Source of the DNA: Halovivax ruber XH-70 | GTDB taxonomy: Archaea > Halobacteriota > Halobacteria > Halobacteriales > Natrialbaceae | Direction of reading: 5' to 3' | Length of the DNA stretch: 64,000 nt | Assembly (NCBI RefSeq): GCF_000328525.1 | Contig: NC_019964.1 | Span: 3,100,001 to 3,164,000, forward strand | Shown here: positions 9,806-18,105 of the stretch, in pieces | Position numbering within the stretch: position 1 is the stretch's first letter | Layout: each line of letters starts with the position of its first letter | Notes under the pieces: generated by a model | The model's input: only the letters and a program-made list of their open reading frames with translations | What the model was told of the DNA's origin: nothing | The model's database searches: none | Program-made: the position numbers and the translations under genes

Positions 9806-9828
9806 ATATTCACAGCCGCAGTGAATAT
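9806..9828. repeat. Perfect 8-bp inverted repeat between hemB and a lipoprotein gene
   Basis: ATATTCAC and GTGAATAT are separated by seven bases (AGCCGCA) and start 12 bases after the hemB stop codon. It could be a 3' hairpin of hemB or an operator about 35 bases upstream of the lipoprotein TATA box. The surrounding stretch is AT-rich. Confidence 0.6.
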
Positions 9829-9857
9829 CTGTTCGATATTAGTCGGGTTTGGCCAAT

Positions 9858-9868
9858 GAATTAATAGG
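9858..9868 (+). promoter_or_regulatory. TATA box of the lipoprotein gene at 9890
   Basis: TGAATTAATAG lies about 27 bases before the ATG at 9890, fitting a leaderless transcript and supporting that start. Confidence 0.55.
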
Positions 9869-9889
9869 TCTTCGTTCAGTACCCGAGAT

Positions 9890-10399
9890 ATGAACGGCAG
9901 GCAATCACGACGGGCAGTACTGCAGGCAGTGGCGGGTTCGGGCGTCGCTCTCGGCCTCGCAGGATGTACGAGTTCGATTCCGGGGATGGGTGGGGACGAA
10001 TCGTCGGCCGGCGAGCCGTGCAGCGACGCGGGCGAATACGTCGAAGCGGTTGTGGATGGCGACGCCGAAGCAGCCATCGAGTACGTTCCCTACGAGTACG
10101 ACACCGAAACGAACAGGGAAGAGGTCCTCGAGCAGTACGAGCCGAGTGATCGACAGCAAGAAAGGTTCGATGCGATCGACGTCGGCTTCGAGTGCGAAGA
10201 GAACCGAGAACTCGACGACAGTGAGATCGACGACCTCGACGCGGACCTCGGCGACCACGAGATCACGGCCGCACACGAGCTCTCGTTGACGGTGACGATG
10301 TCGGGCGAGTACGACGGCGAGGAGATCGACGAGGAGCAAGAATCGACCGGAATCATCGTCGCAATCGACGGCGATGGCTGGTACATCTGGGAGGAGTGA
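9890..10399 (+). CDS. Tat-exported lipoprotein of unknown function
   Basis: A 169-residue secreted protein. The N-terminus has a twin arginine (QSRRAVLQ, residues 6-13), a hydrophobic stretch and a lipobox (GLAGC, Cys26), so it is probably exported folded and lipid-anchored. The mature part is strongly acidic, with Asp/Glu runs. A region of about 60 residues after the lipobox resembles short nuclear-transport-factor-like helices (AGEYVEAVVDGD), but no family is certain. It lies between hemB and hemL; no functional link is visible. Confidence 0.8.
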   Translation: MNGRQSRRAVLQAVAGSGVALGLAGCTSSIPGMGGDESSAGEPCSDAGEYVEAVVDGDAEAAIEYVPYEYDTETNREEVLEQYEPSDRQQERFDAIDVGFECEENRELDDSEIDDLDADLGDHEITAAHELSLTVTMSGEYDGEEIDEEQESTGIIVAIDGDGWYIWEE

Positions 10400-10697
10400 G
10401 ACGACGGGCGACAGCACCCGAAACACCGATTCGTTCAGGCTGGGCTGGAGGGAGTTCGTCACACAGCGCCGGTGAGCGATGGATGGCCCCTCGCAACGGA
10501 GAAGCGACGAATCGGTCCCGGTGAGCGAATCGGATTACTCCTGTCGAATCGAGTCGACCCATTCCGGTTCGGCGAGCGTGACGTCGTCGACGGCGAGGTG
10601 GTGGTTCGTTCCGACTGCGAACCGATCGCTTCCCACAGCCGCGAGCCGTCGACGGAACCTCGGTACATCTTTGCCGCCTGGCCGACAACCGGCGAGT
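10400..10697. other. Gene gap before hemL
   Basis: No convincing gene, RNA or repeat is seen in these 298 bases. A weak TATA-like CATCTTTG at about 10667 lies some 28 bases before the hemL start. Confidence 0.5.
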
Positions 10698-11972
10698 ATG
10701 AAACACGACCGGTCACGCACGCTGTACGATCGGGCGCTGTCGGTGATGCCGGGCGGTGTCAACTCCGCCGTCCGGGCGGCGATCGAGCCCTACCCGTTCT
10801 TCGTCCGCAAGGGCGACGGGGGTCACGTCATCGACGCGGACGACAACCGCTACGTCGACTGGGTGATGGGCCTCGGCCCGTTGCTCCTGGGCCACGACAT
10901 GCCGGAACAGGTACGCGCAGCGATTCAGCGCAAAGCGAGTGAAGGGCCCATGTACGGCGCGCCGACCGAGGTCGAGGTCGACCTCGCCGAGTTCGTCACG
11001 CGCCACGTCCCGAGCGTCGAGAAGATCCGATTCGTCAACTCCGGCACCGAAGCGACGGTCTCGGCAGTCCGCCTGGCCCGCGGCCATACCGGGCGGAACA
11101 AAATCGTCGTGATGCAGGGTGGCTACCACGGCGCCCAGGAGTCGACACTCGTCGAGGGCGACGCCGAGAACCCACAGCCTTCCTCCGCCGGCGTCCCGCA
11201 GTCGTTCGCCGAACACACCCTGCCGGTCCCCTTCAACGACGGGGAAGCGATGGAGGCGGTCTTCGCCGAACACGGCGACGACATCGCCGCGGTCCTCACC
11301 GAACCCATCCTCGGCAACTACGGCATCGTCCACCCGCAAGAGGGGTATCACGAGTTCCTCCGCGAGATCACCCGAGAGCACGGGTCGCTCCTGATCTTCG
11401 ACGAGGTCATCACCGGCTTCCGCGTCGGCGGCCTCGGCTGCGCGCAAGGGCGGTTCGATATCACGCCCGACCTCACCACCTTCGGCAAGGTCGTCGGCGG
11501 CGGGTTCCCCGTCGGCGCCGTCGGCGGGCGCGCCGAGATCATGGAAGACCTCACGCCCGCGGGCGACGTCTTCCAGGCCGGCACCTTCTCCGGCCATCCC
11601 GTCACGATGGCCGCCGGACTCGAAACCCTTCGATACGCCGCCGAGCACGACGTCTACGACCACGTCGATCGCCTCGGCGAGCAACTTCGCGGCGGGCTCT
11701 CCGATATCGTCGCCGACCAGGCACCCGAGTACACCGTCGCCGGCACCGGGAGTATGTTCAAGGTCATCTTCACGCGCGACGGGGCAGAACCCACCTGCGC
11801 CGCGGACGTCAAACGCGCAGAAACCGACCGCTGGCGGCGCATCTTCTGGGAAGCGATGCTCGAAGAGAAGGTATTCCTCTCGCAGAACCAGTTCGAGTGC
11901 CAGTTCGTCAGCGCTGCCCACACCGAAGACGACGTCGAACGAACGCTCGAAGCGTACAAGGAAGCGCTCTGA
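10698..11972 (+). CDS. hemL: Glutamate-1-semialdehyde 2,1-aminomutase
   Basis: A 424-residue, class III aminotransferase-fold, PLP enzyme that isomerises glutamate-1-semialdehyde to 5-aminolevulinate, the C5 route to heme. The PLP lysine is Lys264 ([15 protein letters not shown]). DEVITGFR precedes it, carrying the Asp that binds the PLP nitrogen. The N-terminal [11 protein letters not shown] is typical. The ATG at 10698 matches family starts; the longer in-frame extension upstream has no similarity. It supplies the substrate of HemB, encoded about 0.9 kb upstream. Confidence 0.97.
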   Translation: MKHDRSRTLYDRALSVMPGGVNSAVRAAIEPYPFFVRKGDGGHVIDADDNRYVDWVMGLGPLLLGHDMPEQVRAAIQRKASEGPMYGAPTEVEVDLAEFVTRHVPSVEKIRFVNSGTEATVSAVRLARGHTGRNKIVVMQGGYHGAQESTLVEGDAENPQPSSAGVPQSFAEHTLPVPFNDGEAMEAVFAEHGDDIAAVLTEPILGNYGIVHPQEGYHEFLREITREHGSLLIFDEVITGFRVGGLGCAQGRFDITPDLTTFGKVVGGGFPVGAVGGRAEIMEDLTPAGDVFQAGTFSGHPVTMAAGLETLRYAAEHDVYDHVDRLGEQLRGGLSDIVADQAPEYTVAGTGSMFKVIFTRDGAEPTCAADVKRAETDRWRRIFWEAMLEEKVFLSQNQFECQFVSAAHTEDDVERTLEAYKEAL

Positions 11973-12016
11973 TATCGGGACGCGAACGACGCGTGGAGGG
12001 CCGGAAGCGGCGTCGA

Positions 12017-12688
12017 TTACGCGTCGTCGGACGACGAGTCGCCCTGCGAGTCGCCGGCAGACGCGCTGTTCGACGCCATGCCGATACCGACCGAGGAGCC
12101 GTCGGGAAACGAAACCGAGACGGAGGCCTCGTTGGGCGGCTCTGCCGTCGTCGCCCGGACAACGGCGCCTTCGGCCGTCAGTTGCTGGGTACACATATCG
12201 TCGCCGTCGTCCGCCTCTTCCAGGCTGGTGCTAACCGAGATGGCGCCGTCGTCGTCCAACGAGACGTCCGAGACGGTGAGCTGGTGGCAGCCGTCGGGCG
12301 CCTGGGCCTCGATCGCGATCGCTCGTGACGACCCGTAATCGGTCTCGCGAAGCGCAGTCGCGGCCGGCCCGTTCGGTTCGATCTGACCGGAGGCACTATC
12401 GAGCCAGGATTCGACGTCCTCGACGGACGTGAACAGTTCGGCCCTCGCTTCGGCCGGGGGTTGGGAGTGACTGTATCGGACGAAGCCAGCGGACTCGATC
12501 CCGTCGGCCGCCTCGATCGACGAGAGGACCGAGCTGTCGTCCTCGTCGTCGGTCGATCCGTTACTGGCGGGCTCGTCCGACGAGTCAGTATCGCCGCCGA
12601 TCACGCCGCCATCGGTCAAACAACCGGCGCTGAGCGCGACGAGCGCCGTCGATGCGCCCAGTACCTCGCGTCGTGAGAGTCGTTCCAT
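12017..12688 (-). CDS. Putative lipoprotein with acidic linker
   Basis: A 223-residue protein. A twin arginine (LSRREVLG) and a lipobox (ALSAGC, Cys23) mark a Tat lipoprotein. A Ser/Asp-rich linker covers about residues 28-60. The remaining domain contains two cysteines (GCHQLTV and MCTQQLT) that could form a disulfide outside the cell. No family is recognised. It is convergent with hemL and divergent from the nucleobase permease. The ATG at 12688 is chosen because it puts the Tat motif at the N-terminus. Confidence 0.8.
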   Translation of the reverse strand: MERLSRREVLGASTALVALSAGCLTDGGVIGGDTDSSDEPASNGSTDDEDDSSVLSSIEAADGIESAGFVRYSHSQPPAEARAELFTSVEDVESWLDSASGQIEPNGPAATALRETDYGSSRAIAIEAQAPDGCHQLTVSDVSLDDDGAISVSTSLEEADDGDDMCTQQLTAEGAVVRATTAEPPNEASVSVSFPDGSSVGIGMASNSASAGDSQGDSSSDDA

Positions 12689-12924
12689 ACATCCGCGTAC
12701 GCAACCCGATAGTGAAGAAGTATTCCTAGGTGAAAGAGATATTTTACCAGTACATGTCAGACAATTCCACCGTTTCGGTTTGGATATCGAATCGAACGCC
12801 GCCGAACACCCCTCGGTGAGACAGCCGTCCCAGTCGTGGCTGCGAGCAATCACCGGACAAACACGGGTCCGTCGGCGCCGCCAACCCGCTGACTCCCGCC
12901 TCAGCCCGATATCGAGTCTCGGAA
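12689..12924. other. Divergent gap, lipoprotein side
   Basis: No gene is seen. The stretch nearest the lipoprotein gene is AT-rich (around 12720-12755) and should hold its promoter. Confidence 0.5.
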
Positions 12925-12933
12925 GATTTATCC
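12925..12933 (+). promoter_or_regulatory. Likely TATA box of the nucleobase permease gene
   Basis: GATTTATCC is the only good TATA-like sequence in the upstream gap. It predicts a transcription start near 12957, giving an untranslated leader of about 90 bases, unusual among the mostly leaderless genes here. Confidence 0.5.
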
Positions 12934-12956
12934 GCATTCCATCGCAGGTTGAGCGC

Positions 12957-13047
12957 AGACCTGTACGCACACGGGAGAGATCTTGGACCGGTACCGAGGG
13001 CAGGGACGGCTCGAGGGCTCGATGGGGCGTACATGGAGGACACATAA
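12957..13047 (+). promoter_or_regulatory. Structured 5' leader of the nucleobase permease
   Basis: TGTACGC at 12962-12968 is a perfect complement of GCGTACA at 13027-13033, closing a loop of 58 bases. The 3' half of this stem directly abuts the Shine-Dalgarno-like TGGAGG at 13034-13039, eight bases before the ATG. Inside are GG-ACCGGTACC and CGAG...CTCG pairings. This is the geometry of a translational switch, but no known riboswitch class is recognised. Confidence 0.4.
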
Positions 13048-14634
13048 ATGACAGAAAACACAGACGAAGTCGCGAAGACGGACGGCGGCGACGTCACACG
13101 CGAGGAGGCGTCGTTCGTCGAGTACGGCATCGAGGACAAACCGCCACTCGGCGAGTCGATCTTCCTCGGGATGCAACACTACCTGACGATGGTCGGCGCG
13201 TCGGTCGCCGTCCCGCTCATTCTGGCCGCAGAGATGGGAATGGGACCCGGCCCGACGGCTCGACTTGTGGGAACGTTCTTCGTCGTGTCCGGAATCTCGA
13301 CGCTGGCGCAGACGACCGTCGGCAACCGGTATCCGATCGTCCAGGGTGGGACGTTTGCACTCCTAGCGCCGGCGGTCGCGATAATCGCGGCGCACGGTGG
13401 CCCGTGGGAAGTGACGATACTACAGTTACAGGGAGCGGTAATCGCAGCCGCACTCGTGCAGGTGTTCCTCGGTTACTCGGGCCTGCTCGGGCGCCTAACG
13501 AAGTACCTCTCGCCGGTCGTCCTCGCGCCGGTGATCGTCCTGATCGGGCTATCGCTGGTGAATGCCCCCGATGTCACGCGGACCGACCAGAACTGGTGGC
13601 TGCTCGGACTCACGCTGTTCCTCATCATCCTCTTCTCACAGTATCTGGACAAGTACAGTCGGTACGCGAAGCTGTTCCCCGTCCTTCTCGGTGTCGCCGG
13701 CGCCTGGATCTTCGCCGGCGCTCTGACCGTTCTGGGCGTCTTCACCGAGGCGACGCACGTCTCCGGGGCGAACGACAGTAGCCTCGGATACATCGACTTC
13801 TCGCAGATCGCCGACGCGACGCTCGTCCAGCCCATCGTCCCGTTCCAGTGGGGCATGCCCGAGTTTACCGCAGCGTTCGCGATCGGGATGCTCGCGGGGA
13901 TCTTCGCCTCGATACTGGAGAGTATCGGCGACTACTACGCCGTCGCCCGGATTGCCGGTGTCGGCGCACCGAGCCAGAAGCGGATCAACCACGGAATCGG
14001 GCTGGAGGGACTCAGCAACATTTTCGCCGGTATCATGGGTACCGGGAACGGTTCGACCTCCTACGGGGAGAATATCGGCGCGATCGGAATCACCGGCGTC
14101 GCTTCCCGGTACGTAGTCCAGATCGGTGCCATCGTCATGCTGATCGTCGGGTTCTTCGGGCCGTTCGGCGCGCTGATCACGACGATCCCCAGTCCGATCG
14201 TCGGCGCGCTCTACATCGCCATGTTTGGCCAGATCGCTGCGGTCGGGCTATCGAACCTGCGGTTCGTCGACTTAGACGCATCGCGGAACGTGTTCATCGT
14301 CGGGATCGCACTATTCGTCGGACTGGCGCTGCCGAACTACTTCGGCGGGTTCGATAGCGCAAGCACCTTCCAGGAGACCGCCGAGACCGCCGCGATCGTC
14401 GGACCGATCTTCGCACAACAAGTCGTCTCCAACACGATCTACGTCGTCGGATCGACGACGATGGCCGTCGGCGGCCTGATTGCGTTCATCCTCGACAACA
14501 CCATCGAGGGAACTCGTGAGGAGCGGGGGCTCACCGAGTGGACACAACTCGCCGAGGACGAGTCCGAGTTCCAGACAGTGTTCGACCGCCTCCGTTCTTC
14601 CGACGACTCCACGGTAGCCGACACGGCCGACTGA
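13048..14634 (+). CDS. NCS2-family xanthine/uracil permease
   Basis: A 528-residue nucleobase:cation symporter-2 with about 12-14 membrane helices. Family hallmarks are GMQHYLTMVGASVAVP near residue 40, the substrate-site segment QGGTFALLAPAVA, and GTGNGSTSYGENIGAIG, the NCS2 signature between helices 8 and 10. Uracil and xanthine specificity cannot be separated by eye. A second half of the salvage route, upp, lies at 58060. The gene has a Shine-Dalgarno sequence and a structured leader. The C-terminus is a hydrophilic acidic tail of about 45 residues. Confidence 0.94.
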   Translation: MTENTDEVAKTDGGDVTREEASFVEYGIEDKPPLGESIFLGMQHYLTMVGASVAVPLILAAEMGMGPGPTARLVGTFFVVSGISTLAQTTVGNRYPIVQGGTFALLAPAVAIIAAHGGPWEVTILQLQGAVIAAALVQVFLGYSGLLGRLTKYLSPVVLAPVIVLIGLSLVNAPDVTRTDQNWWLLGLTLFLIILFSQYLDKYSRYAKLFPVLLGVAGAWIFAGALTVLGVFTEATHVSGANDSSLGYIDFSQIADATLVQPIVPFQWGMPEFTAAFAIGMLAGIFASILESIGDYYAVARIAGVGAPSQKRINHGIGLEGLSNIFAGIMGTGNGSTSYGENIGAIGITGVASRYVVQIGAIVMLIVGFFGPFGALITTIPSPIVGALYIAMFGQIAAVGLSNLRFVDLDASRNVFIVGIALFVGLALPNYFGGFDSASTFQETAETAAIVGPIFAQQVVSNTIYVVGSTTMAVGGLIAFILDNTIEGTREERGLTEWTQLAEDESEFQTVFDRLRSSDDSTVADTAD

Positions 14635-14714
14635 TCCGACACGACGTTCACACCACGTTCTGTCCCGGTTCGGACCGCACACATTCTTACCCGGCCCGTC
14701 CCCAGTGAGTGACG

Positions 14715-15149
14715 ATGCCGAACAGGTCGGGGCTAGAACTCGAGGCGGGCGAGCGGTTGCGCTACCGTGGTGACCTCCGATTCGGCGGGGAGGTGGCGGT
14801 CACCGACGATCGGCTGCTCGTCGTGCGTCCCGACGAGCGACTCAGCGTCGCCTACGAGCGGATCGACGAGGTTGCCCACGAGGGCTTCGACTGGTTCCTC
14901 GGGCTCCTGAGCGTATCGCTGGTCGCCTTCGGCCTGTACGGCCTGACGCGAAACCCGGCCCTGGGCGCGTTCTTCGTCCTGGCCGGCCTCTGGAGCATCC
15001 ACCGATCGTTCCGACGCCGCGACCTCGTCCGCGTCCACGTGCAGGACGAGGCGAAACCGGTCACCATCCATCCGACCGCGATCGACGACTGTTTTGGGGC
15101 GCTCGAGGCCGCGATGGATGCGGCCCGCGACACTGCCGACGCAACGTGA
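14715..15149 (+). CDS. Membrane protein with PH-like domain
   Basis: A 144-residue protein. The N-terminal part (LEAGERLRYRGDLRFGGEVAVTDDRLLV split by short strands) looks like the bacterial PH-like fold seen in YdbS/DUF2244-type membrane proteins. Two hydrophobic helices occur at about residues 60-95, followed by a second short beta-rich segment. Function is unknown. A GTG two codons upstream (14709) is an alternative start. Confidence 0.7.
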   Translation: MPNRSGLELEAGERLRYRGDLRFGGEVAVTDDRLLVVRPDERLSVAYERIDEVAHEGFDWFLGLLSVSLVAFGLYGLTRNPALGAFFVLAGLWSIHRSFRRRDLVRVHVQDEAKPVTIHPTAIDDCFGALEAAMDAARDTADAT

Positions 15150-15223
15150 CGACCAGTCCCACACCGTGAGTCGGGCAACTCCATAGCGTGCGGTTTTCGT
15201 ACCCTCGGCCCGGAGAGGGAGAC

Positions 15224-16360
15224 ATGAAATCACGGGGGACACTTCGGCTGGCGACGCGCGGGTCGCTGCTCGCCAGACGACAGGCAGGGATGGTCGGCGA
15301 GCGACTCGAAGAACGGCGCTACGACGTCGACCTCGTCACGGTCGAGACGACCGGCGATCAGCTCGCCGACGAATTGATCCACCGGCTGGGCAAGACCGGC
15401 GCGTTCGTCCGCGAACTCGACGAACGGGTGCTCGACGGCGACTGCGACGCGGCCATCCACTCGCTGAAGGACGTCCCCACGGAGCAGCCCGACGAACTGG
15501 TCACCGCAGCGGTCCCCGAACGCGGGCCCGCCGAAGACGTCCTCCTCACCCCCGAGGGGACCACGCTCGACGACCTCCCGCGAGGCGCCACCGTCGGCAC
15601 CTCCAGTCTGCGCCGGCGCGCGCTCCTGCTCGACCAGCGGCCCGACCTCACCGTCGAACCCCTCCGTGGCAACGTCGACACGCGCATCGAGAAGCTCCTC
15701 GCCCCCACGTTGCAGGCCGAACACGAGGCGCGAACAGAGGCCGACAAGGAGCGCAAGGGCCACGCCGGCGACGAGGACTTCGAACCCGAATACGATCGAA
15801 CCGTCGAAGAGTGGTTCGACGACCGGTCGGAACTCGAGAAGGGCGCGCTCGGCCGCGAGGTCGAAACCGAGTACGACGCTATCGTCCTCGCCAGAGCTGG
15901 CCTCGAACGCAGCGGCCTCGCCCACGCGGTCGACTTCGAGCCCCTGTCGCTCACGACGTTCGTGCCCTCGCCCGGCCAGGGCGCCCTCTGTGTGACGGCG
16001 ACCGACGGCGAGACCGCTCGCGAGATTCAGTCGGCGATCGATCATCCCCGAAGTCGGGTCGAGGTGACCGTCGAACGGACGATCCTCGCAACCCTCGGCG
16101 GCGGCTGCATCGCCCCGCTGGGCATCCACGCCGTCGTCCAGGGCGAGTACGTCCACACCGCCGTCGCCGTCTACGATCGCGACGGCGAGACGTCCGTGAA
16201 AGCGACGCGTGACCTCCCGATCGAGACGCACGCGACCGCCGCCCGCGAGTTCGCCGACGAACTCGCCGACCGCGGCGCCGCCGAGCTGATCGAGGAGTCC
16301 AGAAAGGAACTCGAGGACGACGGCGAGCCGGCGCCCGAAGACCAGCCAGAGGGCAAGTGA
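15224..16360 (+). CDS. hemC: Hydroxymethylbilane synthase (porphobilinogen deaminase)
   Basis: A 378-residue HemC that polymerises four porphobilinogen units to hydroxymethylbilane. The N-terminal LATRGSLLARRQA and IHSLKDVPTEQ carry conserved Arg/Lys and Asp residues. The dipyrromethane cofactor cysteine is Cys295 (LGGGCIAPLG). The protein is some 60 residues longer than usual: a charged insertion (about residues 165-220, rich in Glu/Lys/Asp) separates GNVDTRIEKL from DAIVLARAGL. The ATG at 15224 gives the usual N-terminus. Its TGA overlaps the ATG of hemD. Confidence 0.96.
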   Translation: MKSRGTLRLATRGSLLARRQAGMVGERLEERRYDVDLVTVETTGDQLADELIHRLGKTGAFVRELDERVLDGDCDAAIHSLKDVPTEQPDELVTAAVPERGPAEDVLLTPEGTTLDDLPRGATVGTSSLRRRALLLDQRPDLTVEPLRGNVDTRIEKLLAPTLQAEHEARTEADKERKGHAGDEDFEPEYDRTVEEWFDDRSELEKGALGREVETEYDAIVLARAGLERSGLAHAVDFEPLSLTTFVPSPGQGALCVTATDGETAREIQSAIDHPRSRVEVTVERTILATLGGGCIAPLGIHAVVQGEYVHTAVAVYDRDGETSVKATRDLPIETHATAAREFADELADRGAAELIEESRKELEDDGEPAPEDQPEGK

Positions 16361-17145
16361 TGGCACCGGACACGGCATCGGCCCAACGATCGGCGGGCGA
16401 CCGCCCACGTATCGCCGCCTTCAGACCGGCCGACGAGCGACTCGACCGCGCGGCCGACACGCTCCGCGGCCTCGGCGCCGAACCCGTCACCGACCCGATG
16501 CTGGCCGTCGAGCCGACCGGTGAGGCACCCCGGTCGGGCGCCGACTACGTCGTCCTGACGAGCAAGACCGGTGTCGAACTCGCCGCTGACGCCGGCTGGG
16601 AGCCCGGCGCCGCTACCGTCTGTGCCATCGGCCCGGCGACCGCCGACGCGCTGGACGAGGCCGGCTATCAGGTCGACGTCGTCCCCGAAGAGTACACCTC
16701 GAACGGACTCGTCGAGACACTCACCGCCGAATCCGACATCGACGCGGCATCCGTCGAGATTGCCCGGAGCGATCACGGGAGTCAAGTGCTCATAGACGGC
16801 CTGGCGGACGCGGGTGCGACAGTCCACGAAACCGTCCTGTATCGACTCGTCCGACCCGCAGCAAGCGGTGAGTCAGCCGAACTGGCCGCAGCCGGCGAGC
16901 TCGACGCCGTCTGCTTCACCTCGTCGCTCACCGTCGAACACTTCCTCGCCGCTGCCGACGAACGCGAGGTCGGCGCGGCCGTGCACGACGCCCTGGACGA
17001 GGTCGTCGTCGGCGTCATCGGCGCGCCGACGGCCGAGACCGCTCGTGACCGCGGAATCGACGTCGACGTCGTCGCAAGCGAGGCCACGTTCGAGACGCTC
17101 GCACGCGAGACGGTGGCCCGACTCGACGAGCGAACCACGCGATAG
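16360..17145 (+). CDS. hemD: Uroporphyrinogen-III synthase
   Basis: A 261-residue HemD that closes hydroxymethylbilane with inversion of ring D. The family is poorly conserved, but the two-domain alpha/beta pattern is visible: YVVLTSKTGVEL, CAIGPATADAL, LYRLVRP, AVCFTSSLTVEHFL and VIGAPTAETARDRG in the expected order. The ATG overlaps the hemC stop (TGATG), so translation is coupled. No uroporphyrinogen-III methyltransferase gene sits between or next to the pair. Confidence 0.92.
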   Translation: MAPDTASAQRSAGDRPRIAAFRPADERLDRAADTLRGLGAEPVTDPMLAVEPTGEAPRSGADYVVLTSKTGVELAADAGWEPGAATVCAIGPATADALDEAGYQVDVVPEEYTSNGLVETLTAESDIDAASVEIARSDHGSQVLIDGLADAGATVHETVLYRLVRPAASGESAELAAAGELDAVCFTSSLTVEHFLAAADEREVGAAVHDALDEVVVGVIGAPTAETARDRGIDVDVVASEATFETLARETVARLDERTTR

Positions 17146-17287
17146 CGACGGCCCACGGACGGAGGTAACGATGGCAACGCTCGCTGAGTGAACCAAGCTG
17201 TTCTCGAAAAATCGGAGCGAAAACCGCGATTCACCGATCAGATCCGGGTCGGTGAGTAGCGACGGATCGCGCTCGCTCGTCCGCAGA

Positions 17288-17908
17288 CTACTCGTCGGTG
17301 AGTCGACCCGTCAGGTACGACGCGGCGGGGTCGACCATCTTCCACAGCGCGCGGGCGATGAACGCGACCGGGACGAGCGCTGCGAGGAGGAAGAGTCCGT
17401 CGTAGAGCCACATCGGCCCGTCGACGAGGGTGACGAGCGGGACGAAGCCGCGGTGCAGTGTCAGGACGGCTGCCAGCACGAGTGTCCAGACGGTTGCGGT
17501 CACGCCGGGTTCGCGCACCTCGCGCGGGCCGTCGAACGCGCTGCGGACGTACCACGGGATAACCATGGCGACGTACCCCAGCACGGCCGCGATCGAGACG
17601 GCGAGGACGCCGTTCGCCAGCGCTGTGAACGCATCACCGGTCGCGTTCAGCCCGGGGAGCAAACTCAGCAGGAACAACACGACGATGATCGCCAGACCAC
17701 CCAGGACGGCGCTGGTGGCCTTGCGAAGCGCGCGCTCGTCGTGCAGCGGTTTTCGCCACGATTCCGGCGTGAGCGGCCCGTGACCGATCGGATCGTCGGA
17801 CCCGGTCGGCGGATCGGCGCTCCCGCTCTCGGTCGGAGGACTGTCGGCTGTCTCGCTCGCGTCGTCCGCGTCGGTCGACGCGTCGGCAGTCGATTCTGTA
17901 CGGGGCAT
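17288..17908 (-). CDS. Hypothetical membrane protein
   Basis: A 206-residue protein not assigned to a family. The first 60 residues are hydrophilic, Asp/Ser/Thr-rich and disordered-looking. Four hydrophobic segments follow, at about residues 66-88, 96-118, 135-152 and 160-182. It is convergent with hemD and divergent from the DHH phosphoesterase gene. Confidence 0.7.
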   Translation of the reverse strand: MPRTESTADASTDADDASETADSPPTESGSADPPTGSDDPIGHGPLTPESWRKPLHDERALRKATSAVLGGLAIIVVLFLLSLLPGLNATGDAFTALANGVLAVSIAAVLGYVAMVIPWYVRSAFDGPREVREPGVTATVWTLVLAAVLTLHRGFVPLVTLVDGPMWLYDGLFLLAALVPVAFIARALWKMVDPAASYLTGRLTDE

Positions 17909-18073
17909 TGCACTCGGGCGGTTCGGCGGAGTCGGTGAAAAGGCCCCGATGGTTCACCACCGTTTTCCCTGCTGAACGGTCCTGAACGGAGGACAGTCCC
18001 TGGTTGAAGACCGCCCCGGGGAGATCTGTATCGATCGAAACGATCCCAGCTCGACGCCTCCATCGGTCCACGG

Positions 18074-18081
18074 GTTTATGA
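18074..18081 (+). promoter_or_regulatory. TATA box of the DHH phosphoesterase gene
   Basis: GTTTATGA lies about 28 bases before the ATG at 18106, consistent with a leaderless transcript. Confidence 0.5.
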
Positions 18082-18105
18082 CCGAAGCCGCCCGACCCCA
18101 ACCCA

